The translations under genes were made by a program, and so were the position numbers. The notes beneath the pieces were generated by a model. The model had not been told where the DNA came from. It searched no databases and was given only the letters and a program-made list of their open reading frames with translations. A stretch of 5,846 nucleotides of DNA. It comes from Oxalobacteraceae bacterium (lineage in GTDB: Bacteria > Pseudomonadota > Gammaproteobacteria > Burkholderiales > Burkholderiaceae_D). The DNA lies in assembly GCA_947446335.1 (NCBI GenBank), contig CANFGA010000218.1, forward strand, positions 1 to 5,846, written 5' to 3'. Shown here piece by piece: positions 1 through 5,381 of the stretch; position 1 is the stretch's first letter, and every line of letters begins with the position of its first letter.

Positions 1-1068
1 CGGGCCGATCAGCACCGGTTTGCCCAGCGCGCACGCTTCGATCAGGTTTTGCCCGCCCAGCGGCAACAGGCTGCCGCCGATGAAGGCGCAATCGCAAGCG
101 GCATAATAAGCGAACATCTCGCCCATCGAATCGCCCAGCATCAATTGCACATCGGGCGCCACGCCATCGGCGTCCAGCTGCGAACGGCGCAGCCACTTGA
201 GCGAGCGCGACTCGAGCAAGCCAGCCACGCTGTCGAAGCGTTGCGGATGGCGCGGCACGATCACCAGCAATACGTCAGCGGGCACCTGAGCGCGCAGGTA
301 CGCATCCAGAATCAACGCTTCCTCGCCTTCGCGGGTGCTGGCACACAGCAGCACGCGGCGCGCGCCGTGCAAGTCGATCAGCGCACGCAAGCGAACACCT
401 GCAGACAAAGCCTCGGCGGGCGGCGTGACATCGAACTTGATGCTGCCGGTGACGACCACGCTGGCCACACCGAGGCTGCGCACGCGATTGGCATCGGCCT
501 CGGTTTGCGCCGCGACCAGTGCGATGCCGCGCGCGGCATCTTGCATCAACTTGCCCAGGCGCTGCGCCTTGTCCAGCGAACGCTGCGACAGGCGCGCATT
601 GACCAGCACAACCGGCACTTTGCGCTGACCACAGACGGCGATCAAATTGGGCCAGACTTCGGTTTCCATCAGAATGCACACCATGGGCGAAAAATGGTCG
701 ATGAAACGCCCCACCATCGATCCGGTATCGTAAGGCAGGTAAGACTGGATCAGGCGCGCGCCATGTTTGGCATACAGCGCCCCGCCGGCCGCGCGCCCGG
801 TCGGCGTCATGTGGGTCAGCACGATGCGGTGATCAGGCCAGTTGGCCAGCAAGCCGGTGATCAACGGTTCGACTGCGCGCGTTTCACCCACCGATACCGC
901 ATGCACCCACAGTGTCGGGCAAGGCGGCAGCTTCGCGCCATAGCAACCGAGCCGCTCGAGCCAGTGCTCGCGGTAGCCGCTCTCCTTGCGCCCGCGCAGC
1001 CAGAGCCGCGCCAGCACCAGCGGCAAGACCAGCCACCACATCATCGAATACAGAAATCGCATCGTCAT
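1..1068 (-). CDS. waaA: 3-deoxy-D-manno-octulosonic acid (Kdo) transferase, 3' end cut by window edge
   Basis: WaaA (KdtA) moves Kdo from CMP-Kdo onto the lipid A precursor on the cytoplasmic face of the inner membrane, the first step of LPS core assembly. The window holds the first 356 codons; family members have about 420-430, so only the C-terminal tail is missing. A hydrophobic segment at residues 5-23 fits the usual N-terminal membrane anchor. SVGET at 59-63 places Glu62 where the family has its catalytic base (Glu60 in E. coli by position). Other family landmarks are METEVWPN (134-141), NARLS (157-161), PRHPQRF (272-278) and the GT-B donor loop GGSLLPLGGQNLIE (331-344). The usual GGHN reads GGQN here, which I believe is common in betaproteobacteria. 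The ATG start overlaps the waaC stop as ATGA, which implies translational coupling. The identification is firm. Whether it adds one, two or more Kdo residues cannot be read from sequence. Confidence 0.96.
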   Translation of the reverse strand, partial: MTMRFLYSMMWWLVLPLVLARLWLRGRKESGYREHWLERLGCYGAKLPPCPTLWVHAVSVGETRAVEPLITGLLANWPDHRIVLTHMTPTGRAAGGALYAKHGARLIQSYLPYDTGSMVGRFIDHFSPMVCILMETEVWPNLIAVCGQRKVPVVLVNARLSQRSLDKAQRLGKLMQDAARGIALVAAQTEADANRVRSLGVASVVVTGSIKFDVTPPAEALSAGVRLRALIDLHGARRVLLCASTREGEEALILDAYLRAQVPADVLLVIVPRHPQRFDSVAGLLESRSLKWLRRSQLDADGVAPDVQLMLGDSMGEMFAYYAACDCAFIGGSLLPLGGQNLIEACALGKPVLIGP

Positions 1069-2051
1069 GCCTTTGCAGCGAGCAAGCTCTTGACGGCCTC
1101 GATGACTTCGAGCGCACCCGGCGGCTTGCCTTCATCGCCGAGGTTGATGATGGAAGGTGACCAGTTGCCCTCGGTCTTCCAGCGCGGCGAGTCGCAATAC
1201 AGTTCCACCGTCGGTCGCATGAAGGCGGCCGCGATATGGGTCAGGCCGGTATCGACGCCGACCACCAGCGCGGCATTGCGCGCCAGATCGATCGCTTCCA
1301 TCATCGTCAGCGCGGGCAAGACTTGCGCCTGCGGCAAACTGGCGGCGAGCAACTCGGCATCGGCCATTTCCCCGACACTGCCCCATGGCAGCAAGATCGG
1401 CATGGTCGGGAATTGCTGACCGAGCGCGATCCAGTTTTGCACCGGCCATTTCTTGGCATTGCGCGCGGTGCCGTGAAAATACACCGCATACGGCTGCTGT
1501 GGCATCCAGGCGGGCCTGATAGCGTCAGGTGCGGCTGCAGGCAAGCCGAAGTCCGGTGCGTCGTCGATCTCATAACCGAGCGCTGCGGCCACCATCAGGC
1601 GCCCGCGCGCGACCGCGTGCGTGCGCGCCGGCAGCGCGATGCTTTTGGTATGAAACCAGCGCGAGATCGCCTCATAGCCGGAACCTTCGCTGCCATTGGC
1701 CAGACCGACCTTTTGCCCGCCCTTGGCCAGGCGCGCCGCGCCCATGATGACGCCGGTCTTCAGCAAGCCCTGGGTCTCGAACACATAATCGTAGGATTGC
1801 ACGCGCAACTGGCGGTAAAAGGCGCCGATCTCGGCGCGCGTTTCAGGTCGTCCCAGGCTTTTGCGCCAGCGCCGCAGTGCGAACGGAATCACACTGTGCA
1901 CCCGCACATTGAGCTGCACCAGGCTGGCATAGCCCTCCTCGACGACCCAGTCTATCTGGGCATCGGGATGATGGCGCAAGATGTCGGCCACGATCGGCAA
2001 GTTGTGCAGCACGTCGCCCAGCGACGAGACCCGCACCAGCAAGATGCGCAA
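1065..2051 (-). CDS. waaC: ADP-heptose:LPS heptosyltransferase I
   Basis: WaaC, a GT-B enzyme of glycosyltransferase family 9, transfers the first L-glycero-D-manno-heptose from ADP-heptose to Kdo of the inner core at the cytoplasmic membrane. From TTG at 2051 the protein is 328 residues (E. coli about 319). SSLGDVLH then puts the acceptor-site catalytic aspartate at Asp13, as in E. coli. WVVEEG (35-40), RRWRKS (60-65), GLLKTG (96-101), Lys200/Lys201 (region of E. coli Lys192) and the ADP-heptose-binding motif VGVDTGLTHIAAA (264-276) follow in family order. The start is uncertain because no ATG, GTG or good ribosome-binding site exists. TTG at 2099 would give 344 residues and a 4-base TTGA overlap with the manB stop. 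TTG at 2126 would give 353. I prefer 2051 because residues upstream of it have T-rich third codon positions and match nothing in the family. It lies between manB and waaA in one operon. Confidence 0.95.
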   Translation of the reverse strand: MRILLVRVSSLGDVLHNLPIVADILRHHPDAQIDWVVEEGYASLVQLNVRVHSVIPFALRRWRKSLGRPETRAEIGAFYRQLRVQSYDYVFETQGLLKTGVIMGAARLAKGGQKVGLANGSEGSGYEAISRWFHTKSIALPARTHAVARGRLMVAAALGYEIDDAPDFGLPAAAPDAIRPAWMPQQPYAVYFHGTARNAKKWPVQNWIALGQQFPTMPILLPWGSVGEMADAELLAASLPQAQVLPALTMMEAIDLARNAALVVGVDTGLTHIAAAFMRPTVELYCDSPRWKTEGNWSPSIINLGDEGKPPGALEVIEAVKSLLAAKA

Positions 2052-2095
2052 AGACGCGGCCGGCTCGGCAACATCAGGACCAAGCGACTGGGCGC

Positions 2096-3508
2096 TCAAA
2101 ATGGCAGCGCGGCATCTGGCCGACAAGCCAGGATCGCGTCCTTGAACTGGGATTGAATGCGGGCCAAAGCGGCCGGCGTTTCAGCTTCAAAACGCATGAC
2201 CACGACCGGCGTCGTGTTCGACGAACGGGCCAAGCCGAAACCATCGGCATACTCGACGCGCAAGCCGTCGATCGCGATGATTTGCTGGTGACCGGGGAAA
2301 GTGGCATTGCTACGCAGCAATGCCATCAGCGTCACGTTTTCTCCTTCCTTCAACTCCAGTTGCAGTTCGGGCGTGCTGTTTGATTGCGGCAAGCCATTGA
2401 GCAGCGCCGACGGATCGGCCTCGCGGGTCAGGATTTCCAGCAGGCGCGCACCGGCATACATGCCATCATCGAAACCATACCAGCGATCCTTGAAGAAGAT
2501 ATGGCCGCTCATTTCGCCGCCCAGCGGAGCGCCGGTTTCACGCAGCTTGGCCTTGACCAGCGAATGACCGGTTTTCCACATCAAAGGCACGCCGCCGTGC
2601 GCACTGATCCACGGCGCCAGATGGCGCGTGCATTTCACGTCGTACAGAATCTGCTGGCCCGGATGACGTTGCAGCACGTCGGCAGCAAACAGCATCATTT
2701 GACGATCGGGATAAATGATCTGGCCATCCTTGGTGACCACGCCGAGGCGGTCGCCATCGCCGTCGAATGCAATGCCGATCTCGGCATCGGTTTCTTGCAG
2801 ACAGAGAATCAAGTCTTGCAGATTTTCTGGATGAGCCGGATCCGGATGATGATTGGGGAAAGTGCCATCGACTTCACAAAACAATTCGATCACTTCGCAG
2901 CCCATCGCGCGATACAAGTCACCGGCGAAAGCACCGGCCACACCATTGCCGCAATCGATGGCGATCTTGATAGGACGCGTCAGCTTGATATCATTGACAA
3001 TGCGCGCCAGATAGGCGGCGCGGATATCGTGAGTAGCATAAGAACCGGGTTCCACCGTCGATTGCGCAACAGTGTCAGATTCGGATTCGGATTCAGATTC
3101 GGATGCCAGGATGCTGCGATACAAATCGAGTATCGCTGCGCCGTGAATCGCCTCACCGGCCAGCACCATCTTGAAGCCATTATAGTCGGGGGGATTATGG
3201 CTGCCGGTGACCATGATGCCCGACCGGGTATCGAGCACGTTGGTGCCGAAATAGACCATCGGCGTCGCCACGATCCCCAGATCGATCACGTCGATACCGG
3301 CTGATTGCAATCCCGATGCCAACGCTGCCGCCAATTGCGGCCCCGACAAACGCCCATCGCGGCCGATGACGGCGCGCTGCTCGCCTTTTGCGCGCAGCGC
3401 CAGACCAAAGGCGCGGCCAATCTTGCATGCAATTGTCGCATCCAGCGTTTTATCGATGATGCCGCGAATATCGTAAGCTTTGAAAATTGTCTTGGACAAT
3501 GGAACCAT
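2096..3508 (-). CDS. manB: Phosphomannomutase/phosphoglucomutase (AlgC/ManB type)
   Basis: This cytoplasmic alpha-D-phosphohexomutase interconverts mannose 6-P/1-P and glucose 6-P/1-P, feeding GDP-mannose and UDP-glucose for LPS and exopolysaccharide. From ATG 3508 the protein has 470 residues (P. aeruginosa AlgC 463) and resembles AlgC along its whole length. Landmarks are AYDIRG (11-16); TGSHNPPDYNGFK (101-113) with the phosphorylated catalytic Ser103; the metal loop DGDGD (249-253); the sugar-selecting loop GEMSGH (331-336); and the phosphate-binding loop RSSNTTP (428-434). A run of Ser-Glu dipeptides at 136-144 sits in the domain 1-2 linker and is encoded by a hexanucleotide repeat. The frame stays open to TTG 3634, adding 42 codons, but that stretch is repeat-derived and resembles no family member. 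ATG 3508 directly precedes the conserved N-terminus; its ribosome site is weak (possibly GGTAA). It is the first gene of the manB-waaC-waaA run. Preference for mannose or glucose cannot be told. Confidence 0.95.
   Translation of the reverse strand: MVPLSKTIFKAYDIRGIIDKTLDATIACKIGRAFGLALRAKGEQRAVIGRDGRLSGPQLAAALASGLQSAGIDVIDLGIVATPMVYFGTNVLDTRSGIMVTGSHNPPDYNGFKMVLAGEAIHGAAILDLYRSILASESESESESDTVAQSTVEPGSYATHDIRAAYLARIVNDIKLTRPIKIAIDCGNGVAGAFAGDLYRAMGCEVIELFCEVDGTFPNHHPDPAHPENLQDLILCLQETDAEIGIAFDGDGDRLGVVTKDGQIIYPDRQMMLFAADVLQRHPGQQILYDVKCTRHLAPWISAHGGVPLMWKTGHSLVKAKLRETGAPLGGEMSGHIFFKDRWYGFDDGMYAGARLLEILTREADPSALLNGLPQSNSTPELQLELKEGENVTLMALLRSNATFPGHQQIIAIDGLRVEYADGFGLARSSNTTPVVVMRFEAETPAALARIQSQFKDAILACRPDAALPF
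3077..3106. repeat. Hexanucleotide tandem repeat inside manB
   Basis: Five consecutive 6-base units lie in manB: agattc, ggattc, ggattc, agattc and a degenerate ggatgc. On the coding strand they encode alternating Ser and Glu. Because the unit is two codons long, copy-number changes would keep the frame and only lengthen or shorten the acidic linker (protein residues about 136-145). The repeat is directly visible; slippage is inference. Confidence 0.85.
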
Positions 3509-3530
3509 TATATTTACCGAGAGAGGATCA

Positions 3531-3580
3531 AATACGGTGTAACACGGAAGAACACGGAGGAGTACGGATGGATACAGAAT
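3531..3580. repeat. Decamer-periodic repeat array in the manB leader
   Basis: Five successive 10-base units start at 3531, 3541, 3551, 3561 and 3571: aatacggtgt, aacacggaag, aacacggagg, agtacggatg, gatacagaat. They share a core of roughly R-R-Y-A-C-R-G. On the strand transcribed for manB the array reads as repeated CCGT units about 20-70 bases upstream of the ATG. I recall similar ACACGGAG-type decamers between genes in several proteobacteria, so this may be a dispersed repeat. Its function is unknown. Confidence 0.75.
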
Positions 3581-3594
3581 GAGAAACTGCAGCG

Positions 3595-3655
3595 GCAACG
3601 AAGGAACAAAGGAAGCAGTGAATGAGGGAACCAATCAACGAAGGAACCAATCAAC
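3595..3655. repeat. Purine-rich direct repeats between manB and the H-NS gene
   Basis: The 13-base word ggaaccaatcaac occurs at 3627-3639 and again at 3643-3655 (period 16). The word caacgaaggaac occurs at 3595-3606 and 3636-3647. The whole stretch is purine-rich on the plus strand. It adjoins the decamer array, and together they form a repeat-derived block that fills most of the upstream region of manB. I see no gene in it. Confidence 0.7.
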
Positions 3656-3664
3656 AATCGCCTG

Positions 3665-3684
3665 GGCCTCACCGGAGGTGGGCC
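3665..3684 (-). terminator. Third hairpin downstream of the H-NS gene, possible terminator
   Basis: The arms GGCC-t-CACC (3665-3673) and GGTG-GGCC (3677-3684) pair as an 8-bp GC-rich stem with one bulged base and a GGA loop. It is the last of three hairpins after the H-NS stop codon. No run of U residues follows in either direction, so intrinsic termination is doubtful. Confidence 0.35.
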
Positions 3685-3692
3685 AAGCGTGC

Positions 3693-3717
3693 CGGCGACA
3701 AGATGCTCTTGTCGCCG
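3693..3717 (-). terminator. Perfect 10-bp hairpin downstream of the H-NS gene, probable terminator or 3'-end structure
   Basis: CGGCGACAAG (3693-3702) and CTTGTCGCCG (3708-3717) are exact reverse complements separated by a 5-base loop. This is the strongest hairpin I found in the non-coding parts of the window. It begins about 43 bases past the H-NS stop codon and lies upstream of the manB leader, where an end to the H-NS transcript is expected. A U-tract is absent on both strands. It may instead be an RNA-stabilising 3' structure, or termination may need Rho. Confidence 0.5.
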
Positions 3718-3727
3718 TCTGGCTACA

Positions 3728-3748
3728 CCATACGGCTATGCCATATGG
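3728..3748 (-). other. Strand-asymmetric hairpin just after the H-NS stop codon
   Basis: Arms 3728-3736 and 3740-3748 form a 9-bp stem with a 3-base loop. The one non-Watson-Crick position (3733 with 3743) is C/A on the plus strand but G/U on the minus strand. The stem is therefore fully paired only in RNA read in the direction of the H-NS gene. It starts 11 bases past the stop codon. The inner part is a perfect palindrome, gccatatggc (3740-3749). Confidence 0.5.
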
Positions 3749-3759
3749 CCAATGACTGA

Positions 3760-4068
3760 TTATACGCGCAACAAGTCCAGCGACTTGTCCGCTTCCAGCC
3801 ATTCCTTGACCCATTTTGGTTGACGACCGCGGCCAGTCCATTGCTGTGTTGCATCATCAGGATTGCGATAGCGCACTGCAACGCGACCGGTCTTGGCGCG
3901 CACCGCACCATCGATCAAGTCTTTCAACGGGATACCCACGCTTTGCGCGATTGCCAGTATTTGTTCGCGTGCCTTGGTCAAATCCTGTTGCTCGCGCTTC
4001 TTTGTTTCTTGCTTGATTTGCTCTTGCAAATTACGCAATTCAACCAACGACATGTTAGATAAATCCAT
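3760..4068 (-). CDS. H-NS family nucleoid-associated DNA-binding protein
   Basis: The 102-residue protein has the layout of betaproteobacterial H-NS proteins (BpH3/HvrA type). Residues 1-40 form an amphipathic, charged helix suited to coiled-coil dimerisation, then a linker, then a C-terminal DNA-binding domain. That domain carries YRNPDDATQQWTGRGRQP at 67-84; the RGR at 80-82 is the AT-hook-like loop that enters the minor groove of AT-rich DNA. Such proteins compact the nucleoid and silence AT-rich, often foreign, genes. ATG 4068 is chosen because a good ribosome site (AAGGGAA) lies 5 bases before it; the frame continues upstream to 4128, but those residues match nothing. Genomes of this group usually carry several paralogs, so no specific symbol is given. 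The gene is divergent from apaH, and its AT-rich upstream region would suit autorepression. It lies on the same strand as the LPS operon but is separated by hairpins. Confidence 0.95.
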   Translation of the reverse strand: MDLSNMSLVELRNLQEQIKQETKKREQQDLTKAREQILAIAQSVGIPLKDLIDGAVRAKTGRVAVRYRNPDDATQQWTGRGRQPKWVKEWLEADKSLDLLRV

Positions 4069-4073
4069 GATGA

Positions 4074-4080
4074 TTCCCTT
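4074..4080 (-). promoter_or_regulatory. Ribosome-binding site of the H-NS gene
   Basis: On the minus strand AAGGGAA precedes ATG 4068 by 5 bases. It is the clearest Shine-Dalgarno sequence in the window and decides the start against the longer open frame reaching 4128. Confidence 0.75.
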
Positions 4081-4112
4081 TAAATAAATAATAAAACCTC
4101 TGACAAGACGGC

Positions 4113-4140
4113 AATATACTACAATCACTGGACATTGCCA
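4113..4140 (-). promoter_or_regulatory. Candidate promoter of the H-NS gene
   Basis: On the minus strand TGGCAA (4135-4140) and TATATT (4113-4118) are separated by 16 bases. The -10 matches consensus at 5 of 6 positions, the -35 at only 3 of 6. Transcription would start about 35-40 bases before ATG 4068. The inverted arms ggcaat (4110-4115) and attgcc (4134-4139) bracket the element and could be a protein-binding dyad. The call rests on pattern only. Confidence 0.3.
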
Positions 4141-4392
4141 GTTCTTCTTATTTAAAAATTTCTGCGCTTATCGATTATATTGCATTTTCCTGATGTAAAT
4201 CCTGCCTTATTGAAAAAAATCAAAGAGCGATAAACCCGATGGCAAGCTTGATTCGACCATTCGTTTTTGAAAAAAATGATCCACCAGAGTGCAATCGAAC
4301 ATGACAGCGATCCGGCAGAATGCGAAAAAAGGGATAAAATGACATGCAAAAAAGCAGTAATGCAAACTAATGTTAGCGCAATCATTGCATCA
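4141..4392. other. AT-rich, A-tract-rich intergenic region between the H-NS gene and apaH
   Basis: No supported gene lies here. Base composition is far richer in A and T than the flanking genes. A-tracts lie at 4154-4158, 4213-4219, 4270-4276, 4325-4330 and 4348-4353, and a T-tract at 4264-4268. Such DNA is usually bent and is the kind H-NS proteins prefer, so autoregulation of the adjacent H-NS gene is a reasonable inference. A weak 83-codon minus-strand frame (4152-4403) and a 22-codon plus-strand frame (4339-4407) exist but are not called as genes. Confidence 0.6.
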
Positions 4393-4417
4393 TCGATAAT
4401 CAATTGATATCTATCGA
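4393..4417. promoter_or_regulatory. Nested palindrome, candidate operator before apaH
   Basis: TCGATA (4393-4398) and TATCGA (4412-4417) are inverted copies flanking a perfect 10-bp palindrome, ATCAATTGAT (4399-4408), with three extra bases on one side. The element overlaps the candidate -35 of apaH at 4404-4409. The symmetry is directly visible; an operator role is inference. Confidence 0.4.
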
Positions 4418-4432
4418 AATCACTGCTTCAAT
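4404..4432 (+). promoter_or_regulatory. Candidate sigma-70 promoter of apaH
   Basis: TTGATA (4404-4409, 5 of 6 consensus positions) and TTCAAT (4427-4432, 4 of 6) are spaced by 17 bases, the optimum. Transcription would begin near 4439, giving a leader of about 60 bases to ATG 4501. No other pair in the apaH upstream region looked better by eye. Confidence 0.4.
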
Positions 4433-4500
4433 TCGGTTGCAGCGCATCCGGATCAACAACGGATATGGCACGCGATATGCCATCCATCATGATCGAAAAA

Positions 4501-5358
4501 ATGAAAACCTATGTCATCGGCGACTTGCAAGGTTGCTACCAACAAACGCTGGCCTTGCTCGAGCGCATTACTGCGCACACAGTGCAGCCGCATCGCATCC
4601 TGTTCGCAGGCGACCTGGTCAACCGCGGACCGCAATCGCTGGCCACGCTGCGCCATGTGCATGCGCTGGCGCTGGCCAATCCGGGTCGGGTCGATAGCGT
4701 GCTGGGCAACCATGACTTGCATTTGCTGGCGGTGGTTGGCGGCATTCGCCAGCCCCACAAATCGGATACCTTGGCCGAGATTCTGGCCGCACCCGACCTG
4801 CCGGTGCTGATCGACTGGCTGCGCAAGCGCCCGCTGGCACTGCTGCAAGATGGCCATCTGCTAGTGCATGCGGGTGTCTTGCCGCAGTGGAGCGCGCAGC
4901 AGACCATGGCGTTGGCACACGAAGTGGAAACAGCGTTGCGCGGCCCGAACTGGGTCGACTTCTTGCGCCAGATGTTCGGCAACTTGCCCAATGCGTGGGA
5001 TGACAGTTTGACCGGCCCAGAACGGCTGCGCTGCGTCATCAATGCGTTGACGCGCCTGCGTTTTTGCACGCACGATGGCGTGATGGATTTCGAGATGAAG
5101 GAAAGCGGCAGCGCCGGCCCGGGATCGAAGCTGATGCCCTGGTTCGATGTGCCAGGACGCAAAAGCGCGGGCGACACGGTCGTGTTCGGCCACTGGTCGG
5201 CGCTGGGATTGACGCTGCGCCCGAACTTGATCGGCCTCGATAGTGGCTGCCTCTGGGGTGGCCAATTGTCGGCGGTAGAACTGCAGCAGCGCACGCTGCT
5301 GCAAGTGGACTGCCCGGCCTATAAAAAACCCGCCGGCATGGCTTGCGTGAATTCTTGA
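4501..5358 (+). CDS. apaH: Symmetrical bis(5'-nucleosyl)-tetraphosphatase (diadenosine tetraphosphatase)
   Basis: ApaH splits Ap4A into two ADP in the cytoplasm, removing a stress-linked dinucleotide, and in E. coli also decaps Np4-capped RNA. The 285-residue protein (E. coli 280) carries the metallophosphatase motifs in order: GDLQG (7-11), GDLVNRG (37-43), GNHDLH (69-74), LVHAG (121-125) and FGHWSA (229-234), followed by the ApaH C-terminal signature LDSGCLWGGQL (247-257). The first motif has Gln10 where E. coli has His, a variant I recall from other proteobacterial ApaH proteins. In-frame ATGs also exist at 4465, 4477 and 4489. ATG 4501 is chosen because it places MKTYVIGD exactly where the family begins; none of the four has a good ribosome site. 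The gene stands alone, divergent from the H-NS gene and convergent with plsC. In enterobacteria apaH lies with ksgA and pdxA, so the neighbourhood here differs. Confidence 0.96.
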   Translation: MKTYVIGDLQGCYQQTLALLERITAHTVQPHRILFAGDLVNRGPQSLATLRHVHALALANPGRVDSVLGNHDLHLLAVVGGIRQPHKSDTLAEILAAPDLPVLIDWLRKRPLALLQDGHLLVHAGVLPQWSAQQTMALAHEVETALRGPNWVDFLRQMFGNLPNAWDDSLTGPERLRCVINALTRLRFCTHDGVMDFEMKESGSAGPGSKLMPWFDVPGRKSAGDTVVFGHWSALGLTLRPNLIGLDSGCLWGGQLSAVELQQRTLLQVDCPAYKKPAGMACVNS

Positions 5359-5381
5359 AGCAGCGTGCTTAAAGCAGCGTG
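5358..5381. repeat. Short direct repeat and small hairpin at the apaH-plsC junction
   Basis: The word aagcagcgtg occurs at 5358-5367 and 5372-5381. The first copy also belongs to a 5-bp hairpin, AAGCA-gcg-TGCTT (5358-5370). The two genes converge with only 10 bases between stop codons, so this is the only place for an intergenic terminator. The stem is short and lacks a T-run, so I do not call it a terminator. Confidence 0.45.

Noticed and set aside
49..1419. 456-codon plus-strand open frame, and similar long ones at 1236-2156 and 2384-3304
   Set aside because: They lie opposite waaA, waaC and manB, whose protein motifs are unmistakable. Their products are Arg/His/Gln-rich with no recognisable domain, as expected for antisense shadows in GC-rich DNA.
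3531..3655. Repeat block considered as a CRISPR array or minisatellite
   Set aside because: Units are 10 bases with no spacers, and the second part has only two copies of a 13-base word. There are no cas genes nearby.
3714..3722. GCCGTCTGG resembles the Neisseria DNA uptake sequence (GCCGTCTGAA)
   Set aside because: It matches only the first eight bases, occurs once in the window as part of a hairpin arm, and the other genes do not suggest Neisseriaceae. Genome-wide counts would be needed.
4258..4277. T-tract followed by A-tract considered as an intrinsic terminator
   Set aside because: It has only one base between the tracts, no GC stem, and lies upstream of both divergent genes.
4152..4403. 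83-codon minus-strand frame with a hydrophobic N-terminal part, a possible small membrane protein
   Set aside because: It has a TTG start without a ribosome site, lies in AT-rich intergenic DNA where hydrophobic codons arise by chance, and resembles nothing I know.
4465..4500. Longer ApaH starting at ATG 4465 (297 residues)
   Set aside because: The extra 12 residues do not match the family N-terminus and the GGA before that ATG is too close to serve as a ribosome site. It cannot be excluded.
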